60,000 nucleotides of DNA from Paenibacillus sp. JDR-2 (GTDB lineage: Bacteria > Bacillota > Bacilli > Paenibacillales > Paenibacillaceae): positions 97,501-157,500 of the forward strand of contig NC_012914.1 of NCBI RefSeq assembly GCF_000023585.1. Direction: 5' to 3'. The notes beneath the pieces were generated by a model. It was not told the DNA's origin. It saw only the letters and a program-made list of their open reading frames with translations, and made no database searches. The first letter of the stretch is position 1. Every line of letters starts with the position of its first letter. Below, in pieces: positions 27,600 through 36,048 of this stretch. The translations under genes were made by a program, and so were the position numbers.

Positions 27600-28067
27600 C
27601 TATTGTTCGTCGGCATATTTATCAAAAGTGCTAGGGTCCATGACACGTCGAGCAGTCACATACCGGTTGACATAATAAGAGTCACTAAGGTTGCTTATCG
27701 TAACGCCCTTGCTGGACGATGCATGAGCAAACTTGCCATCCCCTACATAAATGCCGACATGAGATACACCACGACCGTTCGTGTTGAAGAACACGAGATC
27801 TCCGGCCACTAGATCGCTTTTTGCGATCTTCTTACCTGTTTCAGATTGCGAAGTGGAAGTACGAGGAAGATCGATGCCCATTTTGTCGAAAACATAAGAA
27901 GTAAATCCGGAGCAGTCGAATCCTTTCGTGGATGTTCCACCTGCAACGTACGGCGTGCCAATCAAGTTGCTGACAATGCCGTCCATTTTGGAGTCTGCGA
28001 AAACGCTTCCAGCCTGAAAAGCTAGCATTAGCGCAAGTCCAAGGAGTAGTGCTGTAACCTTTTTCAA
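27600..28067 (-). CDS. Secreted NlpC/P60 cell-wall endopeptidase
   Basis: 155 residues: a signal peptide (about 1-24) followed directly by an NlpC/P60 domain. Catalytic Cys52 lies in FDCSGFTSYVF and His103 in VSHVGIYVGDG. Such enzymes cut peptide cross-bridges in peptidoglycan. There is no separate wall-binding domain. TTG start behind AAGGAG. The long leader carries a c-di-AMP riboswitch, tying this hydrolase to the second messenger that controls wall and osmotic balance. Confidence 0.92.
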   Translation of the reverse strand: MKKVTALLLGLALMLAFQAGSVFADSKMDGIVSNLIGTPYVAGGTSTKGFDCSGFTSYVFDKMGIDLPRTSTSQSETGKKIAKSDLVAGDLVFFNTNGRGVSHVGIYVGDGKFAHASSSKGVTISNLSDSYYVNRYVTARRVMDPSTFDKYADEQ

Positions 28068-28087
28068 AGCGGTAAAGCTCCTTCCAA

Positions 28088-28222
28088 TGCCGACGAGGTT
28101 AGCTGTGGGGTTCGGTTGAAGGATCCCTATGACTTCTCGGGCGCCGATACAATCATTCGGACGTCGAAGTCAATTCACCCAGGGGTGGTTCCCCCGTTTC
28201 CAGTACAAGGAATTAGGCAGTT
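28088..28222 (-). promoter_or_regulatory. Cyclic di-AMP riboswitch (ydaO/yuaA type)
   Basis: The minus strand upstream of the NlpC/P60 gene has the conserved ydaO-yuaA core in order: CCTAATTCCT, GAAACGGGGGAACCAC, GGGTGAAT, ATAGGGA, CTTCAACCGAACCC and CAGCTAACCTCGTCGGC. In Firmicutes such switches control wall hydrolases and potassium uptake and turn expression off when c-di-AMP is high. The switch ends about 20 nt before the coding start. Confidence 0.92.
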
Positions 28223-28479
28223 TGTTTTATGTACTTGGTAACTATTCGGTAATTTTCGTTTATCTCCTCCTCTATACGGCAATTTCTAATAATTCTCATG
28301 CAACCTTTTGACTAATGAAAGCGGAAAAGCTTGTATCCTGCGGTTAGTAGTCTTCATGTAGGGCGCGCAGACTAGCAGAGAAGCACTATAAAGATTTACT
28401 AACTCTTTACTATGTGGTTTTGCTAGCCGATATGTTGATTTATTTGGAGAATGGCGGACATGCGAGCCCGAAAAAACGC
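28223..28479. other. AT-rich gap upstream of the riboswitch, no gene seen
   Basis: This ~255-bp stretch should contain the promoter of the riboswitch transcript (minus strand). I see no coding frame, tRNA or strong hairpin in it. A minus-strand TATAGAGG near 28270 could be a -10, but no matching -35 is convincing. Confidence 0.4.
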
Positions 28480-28516
28480 GAAAAACCCGCGCTGCGACTA
28501 GGTCGCAGGGCGGGCT
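28480..28516 (-). terminator. Terminator of the membrane protein/M1 peptidase transcript
   Basis: On the minus strand AGCCCGCCCTGCGAC pairs with GTCGCAGCGCGGG around a three-base loop and is followed by TTTTTCGCGTTTTTT. Confidence 0.85.
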
Positions 28517-28539
28517 GCTTCTATAATTATGAGAAAATT

Positions 28540-29361
28540 TTAAACTTCCTTTGATCTTAAAATGTCGTATTGGGAGGCTAGAGTCCATACTTTCATTAGG
28601 GTACGGACAAGATGATAGCCTTGGTGGACAAGAAGAGCGATAAAGCCGGCCCATACCAGGGAAAAGCCGCTGACGAACAATCCGACTCCCGATCCGATCG
28701 CCCACATGAGAAGCGATAATCCGGCAAACGGCAGAAGATGCTTAACAGCTGTGCCAAGAGATTGGACAATGCCGCCGGTTTTGCCGCTGGTCGCCCCAAG
28801 CTGCATGGCCAGGAACAGCAGATGGAGCAGGATGCCCCATAACAGCCAGCCTCCCGCGGCGGGAAGCGTCTGCTGCAGCAAGTCCCCAATCGAACGGCTG
28901 TGAAGGAGGGCTTCAAGTCCCTTGGGCAGCAGCCACCAAGCGGGAGCGAGAGCAAGAATCGTCTCGATCCAGTAGAGCAAGGTAACCGGCTTCCATGCCC
29001 GGCGGATACCTTGAAGGAACTGCGTTCCTCCTGTATCGGTCGCATGCTGCAGGGAGTAGAGCAGTCCCGCGTTAAATAACGGAGAGAGCAGCATTCTTGC
29101 GGCGAACAAGCCGCCAAGCAGCCACAGGTACGGAGTAAGCAAATCCGTCTTCATAATCTGGAACTGCGCTTCGCTCAAAAATAGCTGGACGGCTGCTTTG
29201 GACGGGGAATGATCCGGGAACCGGCGCAGCAGAGGCGCTACAACCGAATCGATAAACCGGTACAGGAAGAATCCCCATAGCAGCTGGTACAGGAATAGCA
29301 GGATAACGATATAAAAGTGCTTGATCGTAAGCCGCCAGCCTTGTCTCATATGATTTTTCAT
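28540..29361 (-). CDS. Integral membrane protein of unknown function
   Basis: 273 residues with about five or six hydrophobic segments (near 15-37, 78-98, 128-148, 170-190, 210-245). No family motif is recognised. The preceding M1 peptidase gene on the same strand is separated by 94 bp that is almost filled by a tandem palindromic repeat. AGGAGGAT is well spaced before ATG 29361. Confidence 0.7.
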   Translation of the reverse strand: MKNHMRQGWRLTIKHFYIVILLFLYQLLWGFFLYRFIDSVVAPLLRRFPDHSPSKAAVQLFLSEAQFQIMKTDLLTPYLWLLGGLFAARMLLSPLFNAGLLYSLQHATDTGGTQFLQGIRRAWKPVTLLYWIETILALAPAWWLLPKGLEALLHSRSIGDLLQQTLPAAGGWLLWGILLHLLFLAMQLGATSGKTGGIVQSLGTAVKHLLPFAGLSLLMWAIGSGVGLFVSGFSLVWAGFIALLVHQGYHLVRTLMKVWTLASQYDILRSKEV

Positions 29362-29376
29362 GGTTTATCCTCCTAA

Positions 29377-29452
29377 AAAGAATTGCGAAGCAATTCTTAC
29401 TTCGAAAGCATGGACCTAAAGAATTGCGAAGCAATTCTTACTTCGAAAGCAT
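29377..29452 (-). repeat. Tandem palindromic repeat, two 35-bp copies
   Basis: A 35-bp sequence occurs at 29377-29411 and again at 29418-29452 (41-bp period), identical in both copies. Each begins with the hairpin GAATTGC-GAA-GCAATTC (7-bp stem) and ends with ACTTCGAAAGCAT. The pair fills most of the gap between two same-strand genes. A 13-bp match to its 3' part (TACTTCGAAAGCA) occurs in the 23S-5S spacer near 1566. Confidence 0.85.
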
Positions 29453-29455
29453 AGT

Positions 29456-31462
29456 TCACCAGCCCAATAATCCGAGCAGGCCCTGAATGACATTAGAAGT
29501 GCCAAGACTCCAACGGGTACGCGTGACCTCAGATAAGTCGGCCTTCATATAGTCGTTGATATGCTTATTGTCGAGAACGTTTGTATGCTGCGGATCGACG
29601 GCAACCCATTCGAGCGGAGAGCTAAGGACAACCTTGTACTGAACTTGAGCCTCTGTCGGATCCCAGGACTTTGGAACAATGGTGCCGTCCTTGAACTTCA
29701 GGACAACCGGAACCGGACCGTTATAGCCGCCGTTGCGCTGAAGAGAGACAACCGATTCATACATCCGCGTTCCATCCTGCTCGACGGGATGGACATTAAT
29801 GGACTCCACGGATACGTCCGCCATCTGATTGCCGTAGACATATTGGTCGAAGTAATTGTTCCACTTCTGTTTGGTTACCTGCTCTACAACGCGCTGGAAG
29901 TCGGTGGTGGTCGGATGCTTGAACTTATATTTCTGGAAGTAGGTGCGCATAATCTTCTGCATCATTTTCTCGCCGACCTGCTTCTCGATGCCAATCAGTA
30001 CGAGCTTCGCCCGCATGTACACATTCTCGGCATAGACGTTATTGCTTGGGTAAGCCCAGGATGGCTGCTTCAGCGGAGCGGGATCCGTCATATAGCTCGC
30101 TTCCAGCGGCAGGTTGGCTTCGATGCCGTATTCGCTGGCCATGACTTTATCTTCTGCATAGGAGGTGAAGCCTTCGTCGAGCCAGGCTTCCTCGAACTCA
30201 TTCGAAGCTACCATGCCGTACCAGTATTGATGCCCGACCTCATGCACGACGGTCCTCTCGAGACTGTAGCCCGGATTGTCCGTCTCTGCGGCGAAGGCCG
30301 TAACAAGTGTCGGATATTCCATTCCTCCGGAGCCGTTGGCTCCCTTGGGAGGCACAACAACCGATAAGGTTGAATACGGGTACTCGCCGTACCATTGCCC
30401 GTATTTGGAGAGCGCGGATTTGGCGGCATGCATATACCGGTCCTTCAAATCCTCATGCGCAGGATCCAGATACAGCTTGATGCGCACACCCGGAATGCCA
30501 GGGCCGGATAATGTGTCTTCATAATAGATAAAGTCCGGGGAAGCGGCCCAGGCAAAGTCATGAACGTCATCTGCGTAGAATTGATAGATCGCCCGGTTAT
30601 CCTTTTTCTCTACTGCCTTCGTCTGAAAACCCGTTGCTGCAACGGTATAGGATTCCGGCACCTGGATACGGACGGAATAAATGCCGAAGTCGCTGTAAAA
30701 CTCGGAGTTGCCGTGGTACTGATGCGTATTCCAGCCTTCCGTCGTGCGGCCTCTTGTCCCAGCTGTTTCGTACACGGCCAGCTTAGGGAACCATTGTCCC
30801 GCCATCACGTAATTGCCGGAGTAGCCCATACGCGCGAATACTTCGGGCAGCTTTACTTCAAAGCCCATCTCGAGGGTGACCGATTTGCCCGGGGCTACCG
30901 GTTCGGGCAGCTTAAGCTTGGCCAGCGTAAAGTCATTCGGATTGTTGTCATCGGGCTGAACATAATGCAATCGCGGAAGCAGGCTTTCCCCTTCCGTCGT
31001 CTCCAGCGTCAGCAGCTTCATGTAGCCCTGGCTTGCTTCGGTTGCTTTATCCGAGCGCAGCTTGCCGCCGGATTCCTTCATAAACGTGGTTTTGTCCGAC
31101 ATGAAGGCATTCGGATAGAGGTGGAAGTACAGCTCGGACACCGTCTTCTTGCCCGGATTCGTCCAGGTGACGGTCTGTTGGCCGTCGAGATACCGGATGT
31201 CGTCGCGAAGCGAGACGTTGATATGGTACTCGGTGATCCGCTTGCTAAGCGCCTGAGGTTTAGGAGCCACGTTGTCAGGTTGGGACGAGGCGGGCGGCTT
31301 GGCCGATTTTGGCGCAGAATCGGTCGCTGCTTTGGCGGCAGGGGCGAGAGCATAGGTATATTGGGATTGCCAAGCGCGGCCGAAGCCCTGCTGGATGGAG
31401 AGGCCGAGCAGGACGGCGGTAAGCGTAAACAGCAACAATCGTTTGACGTAGCGTGGAGACAT
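29456..31462 (-). CDS. M1 family zinc metallopeptidase, membrane-anchored
   Basis: 668 residues. An N-terminal hydrophobic segment (about 8-26) anchors or exports it; a Pro/Ala/Ser-rich linker (about 40-72) follows. The gluzincin site is intact: HEVGH (407-411) and the third ligand Glu430 in EAWLDEGF, with the substrate-binding loop GSGGMEYP (377-384), where Met-Glu-Tyr replaces the usual Met-Glu-Asn. Likely an extracellular aminopeptidase. Start ATG 31462 is chosen for the upstream GGGAGGG; the frame opens nine codons earlier. Upstream of the membrane protein gene and divergent from ywhD. Confidence 0.88.
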   Translation of the reverse strand: MSPRYVKRLLLFTLTAVLLGLSIQQGFGRAWQSQYTYALAPAAKAATDSAPKSAKPPASSQPDNVAPKPQALSKRITEYHINVSLRDDIRYLDGQQTVTWTNPGKKTVSELYFHLYPNAFMSDKTTFMKESGGKLRSDKATEASQGYMKLLTLETTEGESLLPRLHYVQPDDNNPNDFTLAKLKLPEPVAPGKSVTLEMGFEVKLPEVFARMGYSGNYVMAGQWFPKLAVYETAGTRGRTTEGWNTHQYHGNSEFYSDFGIYSVRIQVPESYTVAATGFQTKAVEKKDNRAIYQFYADDVHDFAWAASPDFIYYEDTLSGPGIPGVRIKLYLDPAHEDLKDRYMHAAKSALSKYGQWYGEYPYSTLSVVVPPKGANGSGGMEYPTLVTAFAAETDNPGYSLERTVVHEVGHQYWYGMVASNEFEEAWLDEGFTSYAEDKVMASEYGIEANLPLEASYMTDPAPLKQPSWAYPSNNVYAENVYMRAKLVLIGIEKQVGEKMMQKIMRTYFQKYKFKHPTTTDFQRVVEQVTKQKWNNYFDQYVYGNQMADVSVESINVHPVEQDGTRMYESVVSLQRNGGYNGPVPVVLKFKDGTIVPKSWDPTEAQVQYKVVLSSPLEWVAVDPQHTNVLDNKHINDYMKADLSEVTRTRWSLGTSNVIQGLLGLLGW

Positions 31463-31565
31463 GATACAATTCCCTCCCGTGACAAGCATCTACAGCATGT
31501 ATATGTTTGCTTTTCGCGGATTATTAGCTAAAATGGAATTATTGTACGGGGAAGGTGGAAGAGCT

Positions 31566-32087
31566 ATGACGGAACAGCAAGGACAGCCGGCAGAGCCGGA
31601 AAAAAAAGAGAAGAAGTCTCTCTCTCTTAACGTAGTGAGCAACAAACAACATAAAGGCTTTGGAGCCGGAACGATAGATTTAAGTGCAGTATCCTGCGTC
31701 ATTATTGATAATGGCGTAGCCTATATCGATGACGGAGCGATGCATGCGAAGAGCAAGGTGGAGCGGGGCATCAAGTTCAGTCCGAACAAAGAAGACTGCC
31801 CGAACGGCCGCAAATGCTGGATTGTATGGACAGCCGTTGAGCGCGGAGAAGAAGGCTCCTATTATGCGGGGGCTACGGCATGCGAGATGTGGATCGATAC
31901 CGAAGCGCGCCGCGGCTGGAAAATTCTCGCCGATCATGTGAACAAGCTGGATGCTGCGATCAAGCGCAAGTATAAGCTTGAGGAGCTGGATGCGGAAGAG
32001 AAAGCGGCTTTCCGCAAGCTTCTGGCCGAACATAATGAAGAATGGTGGAATAATTCGCCTGAAGAGCTTAAGGAAGCCTTAGCGTAA
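31566..32087 (+). CDS. ywhD: YwhD family protein
   Basis: 173 residues, cytosolic. The stretches GAMHAKSKVERGIKF, PNKEDCPNGRKCWIVW and YYAGATACEMWID match B. subtilis YwhD, a conserved Firmicutes protein of unknown function. A charged N-terminal tail (EPEKKEKK) and a C-terminal helical region flank the core. Start ATG 31566 behind GGAAGGTGG; the open frame continues 105 nt upstream across the divergent promoter region but lacks a site. In B. subtilis it neighbours a penicillin-binding protein gene and speE, which here lie 9-11 kb further on. Confidence 0.88.
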   Translation: MTEQQGQPAEPEKKEKKSLSLNVVSNKQHKGFGAGTIDLSAVSCVIIDNGVAYIDDGAMHAKSKVERGIKFSPNKEDCPNGRKCWIVWTAVERGEEGSYYAGATACEMWIDTEARRGWKILADHVNKLDAAIKRKYKLEELDAEEKAAFRKLLAEHNEEWWNNSPEELKEALA

Positions 32088-32101
32088 TCAGAGAATTTAA
32101 T

Positions 32102-32149
32102 AACCGGGGATCGTAAGGCGGATGGCCGCGCGATCCCCGGTTTTTTTCT
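32102..32149 (+). terminator. ywhD terminator
   Basis: ACCGGGGATCG pairs with CGATCCCCGGT over 11 bp and is followed by seven T. Confidence 0.9.
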
Positions 32150-32162
32150 TGAAGAATTATTT

Positions 32163-32786
32163 TTGAAAGATGTGCAGGGGTTGAGTGCAAAGCTGTCGTC
32201 TATTATAGCGGGAAGGGAGGAGAGCGAGATACAAGACGAACAATGGATCACAGCCATCAAGAACGGCGGTCCTGCGGCGTTTCAGACTTTTGTAGACGAA
32301 TATGGGCCCTATATCTATCGAACCGTGTTTGCTGTCATCCGTTCGCCGCATGATGCGGAGGACGTGACGCAGGAAGCGCTGCTGCAAATCTATCGCTCCC
32401 TCCCGGAGTTCCGAATGGACGGCTTTAAGACGTGGATTACCCGCATAGCCGTCAATAAGGCGATTGATTGGAAGAGAAGCCGGATGCGCAAGCCCGAGGA
32501 GCTGGTGGACAGCTTGACGGGACTTGAGGCGGAAGGCATGATGGCAGGCCGCGGGCCGGCCGTTGAGGCAGCGGTTATAGACCGCGAAGAGCAGCGGCAG
32601 GTGCGTGAGCAGGTGGAACAGCTGCCGGACAATTACCGTGAAGTCGTGACCGCTTATTATATGGAGAACAAATCGTACGAGGAGATCGCGGTTCAGACCG
32701 GACTAGAGAAAAAAAGCGTAGAGTCGAGGCTCTACCGGGCACGTAACTGGATCAAGCGGCATTGGCGGAAGGAGGACTTCGAATGA
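32163..32786 (+). CDS. ECF-type RNA polymerase sigma factor
   Basis: Sigma-70 family group 4 protein of up to 207 residues. Region 2 spans about 40-105 (DAEDVTQEALLQIYR, then WITRIAVNKAIDWKR) and region 4 about 150-200 (LPDNYREVVTAYYMENKSYEEIA, VESRLYRAR). The start is unclear. TTG 32163 has no good ribosome binding site and lies next to the ywhD terminator; a perfect AAGGGAGG (32213-32220) is ideally spaced to an in-frame ATA at 32229, which would give 185 residues, closer to usual ECF lengths. The stop overlaps the anti-sigma start as ATGA. It probably drives its own four-gene operon. Confidence 0.88.
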   Translation: MKDVQGLSAKLSSIIAGREESEIQDEQWITAIKNGGPAAFQTFVDEYGPYIYRTVFAVIRSPHDAEDVTQEALLQIYRSLPEFRMDGFKTWITRIAVNKAIDWKRSRMRKPEELVDSLTGLEAEGMMAGRGPAVEAAVIDREEQRQVREQVEQLPDNYREVVTAYYMENKSYEEIAVQTGLEKKSVESRLYRARNWIKRHWRKEDFE

Positions 32787-33337
32787 ATGAGCAAGAGTGG
32801 AAGGAACATGTGACGGCAGCAGACCTGGCCGCTTATATCCATGATGAACTGGCTGAACATAAGCGGGAGGAGATCGAGCTGCATATCGCGGCATGCGAAC
32901 CGTGCATGGAGCTTTTTATGACCGCGATAGAGGCATCGGAGGCTGGGGAATCGAATCCGGCATCTGATGGACCGGCAGCGGCAAGGACTGTCATCCCGGA
33001 TATGAAAAAGCTGGGGAAGCGGGTTGTCGATATCCTGCTCGCCGAGTCGGCAAGAAAGAAACCGGTTATGCGGGCGGAGCCTGCCCGCCGCCAATCGTTC
33101 CTGCAACGGCCCGTTGTTCATTTCACTGCCGCTGCGGCCATTACGCTGCTGCTGCTTGGTACAGGAACGTTTAGCGGAATCTCGGCCAAATTGGGAGAGA
33201 TGGACTCCCATTCCGTACCTGCGGAGCAGACGATGGAGAAGGACGCGGAGCAGCCGCAAGGACCAACCTGGTCGGACAGAATGGTAAACCGTACGTCTTC
33301 CTGGTTCGATAAGCTGGAGAATGACCGTTTTAAATAA
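32783..33337 (+). CDS. Anti-sigma factor with zinc-finger domain
   Basis: 184 residues. The N-terminal anti-sigma domain holds the zinc motif HIAACEPC (His34, Cys38, Cys41), a linker follows, then one membrane helix at about 112-133 and an outer part of ~50 residues. It should hold the sigma factor encoded just upstream at the membrane until an envelope signal releases it. ATG 32783 overlaps the sigma stop; AAGGAGG is 9 nt upstream. Confidence 0.88.
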   Translation: MNEQEWKEHVTAADLAAYIHDELAEHKREEIELHIAACEPCMELFMTAIEASEAGESNPASDGPAAARTVIPDMKKLGKRVVDILLAESARKKPVMRAEPARRQSFLQRPVVHFTAAAAITLLLLGTGTFSGISAKLGEMDSHSVPAEQTMEKDAEQPQGPTWSDRMVNRTSSWFDKLENDRFK

Positions 33338-33371
33338 GGAAGAATGATTGATGGAGGAGAGGAAAGACGAA

Positions 33372-34520
33372 ATGTCAAAAAATCCGGTAGTCGCTTTATT
33401 GCTGTCCTTTATTCCGGGCGTCGGGCATGCCTATCTAGGGCGTCCGTTTCGCTGCCTGCTGTATGGAGGAGGGTTCTTTGGCTCCTTAATGCTTTTGTTT
33501 ATTGCAATACAATCCGGGGACGGGGGAGACATTGGCCTCTTCTTCTTATTCACGGCCGCTCTCAGTTGGCTTATTAATATGATCGATATGGTCGTGACGC
33601 TGCTGTCGCCTAAACCTCCTGTTGTACCGTACAACGAGCGGGGAGATATCCCGTTTGATCCGGGCTATATGGCGTACGAGCAGCAGCGGGAGAAGACAAG
33701 CACCGTGATGCTGTCCCTTATTCCGGGTCTCGGTCATATGTCGCTTGGTCTTATGCAGCGCGGCATTACGTTCCTGGTGGCTTTCCTTGGACTGTTCGCG
33801 ATTGTCGTCTTTATCGGGGTCGTAACGAATACCTCGGCGTTCCTAGTTTTTCTGCTGGGGCTGCCTGTAATCTGGATCTATAGTATCTTTGATGCGATTC
33901 AACAGCTTCACAAGAAGCAGCGCGGGGAAGAGCTGAACGACCGTCCGTTGTTCGAGGAGATTGAGAACCATATGGGTACCGGCCGGAAAAATAAAGTGCT
34001 GGCCGCGATTCTGTCGCTCTTTCCCGGAGCGGGACATCTGTATCTGGGCATGCAGAAGCGGGGCCTTCAGCTGATGGGCGGTTTTCTTATCGCCATCTAT
34101 TTGATGGATTCGCTGCGGCTGTCGATCTTCTTATTCCTGATGCCGCTGCTCTGGTTCTATGCCTTCTTTGACTCCATGCAGCAGATGTCGCGTTACGAAC
34201 GCGGCGAGCTCCACGATCAGGCGGTAGTCGCTCAGCTTGCCCCTTATCAGAAGTGGATCGGAATTGGCCTCTTGCTGCTTGGCATTTATTATCTGGGTGA
34301 CCGGGTAATGGGCGGCTATATCTCGCAGACATGGCCGGGAATCTATGCGGAGTATGTAAAACTGAAATATAATCTGCCAACCGCCATCGTTGCTTTTCTG
34401 ATGATTGCTCTTGGCTTCCGGTTAGTGTTTGGAAGCGGCAGCAGAAAGTCGTATCCGGCGCCTGAACCTCTTCCGCCTCATCCCGCGGAGATGATGAGAG
34501 AAGAGGAGGGAGACCGATGA
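33372..34520 (+). CDS. Multi-pass membrane protein with three TM2-like repeats
   Basis: 382 residues, about ten membrane segments. A short motif recurs three times at ~100-residue intervals: SFIPGVGHAYLG (12-23), SLIPGLGHMSLG (115-126) and SLFPGAGHLYLG (215-226). It is the PG-x-GH/Q-x-YLG core of the TM2 domain family. The last two units also share a downstream FD-x3-QQ element followed by a charged segment. The gene therefore looks like an internal triplication. It is the third gene of the ECF sigma operon. Function unknown; an envelope sensor or target of the sigma factor is a guess. Start ATG 33372 behind GGAGGAGAGG. Confidence 0.8.
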   Translation: MSKNPVVALLLSFIPGVGHAYLGRPFRCLLYGGGFFGSLMLLFIAIQSGDGGDIGLFFLFTAALSWLINMIDMVVTLLSPKPPVVPYNERGDIPFDPGYMAYEQQREKTSTVMLSLIPGLGHMSLGLMQRGITFLVAFLGLFAIVVFIGVVTNTSAFLVFLLGLPVIWIYSIFDAIQQLHKKQRGEELNDRPLFEEIENHMGTGRKNKVLAAILSLFPGAGHLYLGMQKRGLQLMGGFLIAIYLMDSLRLSIFLFLMPLLWFYAFFDSMQQMSRYERGELHDQAVVAQLAPYQKWIGIGLLLLGIYYLGDRVMGGYISQTWPGIYAEYVKLKYNLPTAIVAFLMIALGFRLVFGSGSRKSYPAPEPLPPHPAEMMREEEGDR

Positions 34521-35149
34521 GAGAATGGCGGGTAGGTTCGCTGTCTATGGGCATTACGCTTCTCCTGATCGGCGTTTCCATTGCCATATCGATCTGGAGC
34601 GGTAAGGATGCGCTGAATACGCTGCTGTGGGTGGCGCCCGTCGTTTTTATCCTGCTTGGAGCGGAGCTTCTCATCCACCTCAAGCTGTCGGGGAAGGAAC
34701 GGCCGGTTATGCGTTACGATTGGATGAGCATGTTCTACGTGGCGGTTATCGGGGCAGGCAGCCTGCTTATGGCGTCTTTTACGTCGACGGGACTGCTCGG
34801 GGAAGTACGGGACCAGCTGCAAATGACGGAGCGTACGGCTATCGTACAGTCGGATCCGGTAAAGGTACCGGACGGTATCAAGAAGATTGTCGTGCAGTCG
34901 CTTCGCCCGATCCAGCTCGACCAAGGAGAGGTTCGCGCCGTACAGCTTCTCGGGCAAGTGCAGTACTGGTCGCCTAAGCCGCTTAAGCAGCCGGAGAAGA
35001 TGGTAGCAACGAGCACAGTAGGCAGCACTATGTACGTTCTTATTAATAGCTTCGAGCATAAGGATGGCTCCATTGGTTCGGAGAACATCAATCAGGAGCT
35101 GACGCTTGTTCTGCCGCAAGAGATAGAGGTAGAGAAGCGGGGCTTTTAA
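34517..35149 (+). CDS. Membrane protein of the ECF sigma operon
   Basis: 210 residues: three membrane helices in the first ~95 residues (about 10-28, 36-54, 74-94) and a C-terminal soluble domain that is beta-rich and ends in QELTLVLPQEIEVEKRGF. The soluble part resembles the adhesin-like beta domains found at the end of liaF-like and DUF2154-type membrane proteins, but this is only an impression. ATG overlaps the previous stop (ATGA), so it is translationally coupled; GAGGAGGGAG precedes it. Confidence 0.75.
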   Translation: MREWRVGSLSMGITLLLIGVSIAISIWSGKDALNTLLWVAPVVFILLGAELLIHLKLSGKERPVMRYDWMSMFYVAVIGAGSLLMASFTSTGLLGEVRDQLQMTERTAIVQSDPVKVPDGIKKIVVQSLRPIQLDQGEVRAVQLLGQVQYWSPKPLKQPEKMVATSTVGSTMYVLINSFEHKDGSIGSENINQELTLVLPQEIEVEKRGF

Positions 35150-35156
35150 TACGGTT

Positions 35157-35200
35157 GAAAAAAGGCAGTTTCTCGCTTATTGCGATGAACTGCCTTTTTT
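35157..35200 (+). terminator. Bidirectional terminator
   Basis: AAAAAAGGCAGTT and AACTGCCTTTTTT form a long stem with A/T tracts on both sides, serving the ECF operon and the convergent cyclophilin gene. Confidence 0.85.
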
Positions 35201-35201
35201 A

Positions 35202-35927
35202 CTATTTATTCACCTTTTCAGGCTCGGCAAAGGTCATGCCTTTTGTATCGACAGTCGCTTTCTTAATCGCCATCGGTTTAACCGGACGGGAGCCTTCGCC
35301 CGTCTTCTCGGTTGCCTGATTGACGATTTCATCCACTGTGTCCATACCTTCTGATACTTTGCCGAATGCCGCGTAATCGCCGTCAAGCGACGGGGCATCG
35401 GCAACCATAACGAAGAACTGGGAGCCTGCGGAATCGGGATCTCCGGAACGTGCCATGGAGATTACGCCGCGCGTATGTAACAGATCGTTCTGGAAGCCGT
35501 TGCTCATGAACTCGCCCTTAATGCCGTAGCCAGGGCCTCCCATGCCAGTGCCTTCGGGATCGCCTCCCTGAATCATGAAGCCGGGGATCACGCGATGGAA
35601 GATCGTGCCGTCATAGAAGCCTTTTTTCACAAGCGAAACGAAGTTGTTGACGGTATTTGGAGCAATCTCCGGGTACAGCTCAACCTTAAACGATTTGCCG
35701 TTATCCATCTCGACCGTTACGACCGGATGCTTATCGGAGCCAAGCAGCTTGTCCGGCTGAGGCGGCTGGGTGGCTTCCGGCGTTGCCGTTGCGTTAGCCG
35801 CTCCGGAGCCGCTTGTGCCGTTGCTGTTGGAGCTAGTCTTGCTGCCGCCGCCGCAGCCGGCAATGACGAGCAGTAACGCTGCCGTAAGCAGTACAAGCAC
35901 CGGCAACCCTTTATTGCGTTTAAACAT
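35202..35927 (-). CDS. Peptidyl-prolyl cis-trans isomerase lipoprotein (cyclophilin type)
   Basis: 241 residues. A signal peptide ends in the lipobox VIAGC, followed by a low-complexity Gly/Ser/Ala linker to about residue 55, then a cyclophilin domain with IFHRVIPGFMIQGGDPEGTG, QFFVMVADAPSLDG and FGKVSEGMD. The catalytic Arg of FHRV and the FMIQGGD motif are intact. It is expected to help fold secreted proteins at the outer membrane face; it is not the cytosolic PpiB. Start ATG 35927 behind AGAGGAGG. Confidence 0.93.
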   Translation of the reverse strand: MFKRNKGLPVLVLLTAALLLVIAGCGGGSKTSSNSNGTSGSGAANATATPEATQPPQPDKLLGSDKHPVVTVEMDNGKSFKVELYPEIAPNTVNNFVSLVKKGFYDGTIFHRVIPGFMIQGGDPEGTGMGGPGYGIKGEFMSNGFQNDLLHTRGVISMARSGDPDSAGSQFFVMVADAPSLDGDYAAFGKVSEGMDTVDEIVNQATEKTGEGSRPVKPMAIKKATVDTKGMTFAEPEKVNK

Positions 35928-35997
35928 CGTTAAAAAGCCTCCTCTGAGGGTGTTTGTCCTATCGTTCTAACCGTAATCATACCATAGCGTTCGGAAT

Positions 35998-36041
35998 GAA
36001 AAAAAGCCCGGGCGCTTCTCCAAGGAGAAGACCCGGGCTTC
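35998..36041 (-). terminator. qox operon terminator
   Basis: On the minus strand AGCCCGGGTCTTCTCC pairs with GGAGAAGCGCCCGGGCT and is followed by TTTTTTTCATTCC. Confidence 0.9.
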
Positions 36042-36048
36042 TTGCTTG

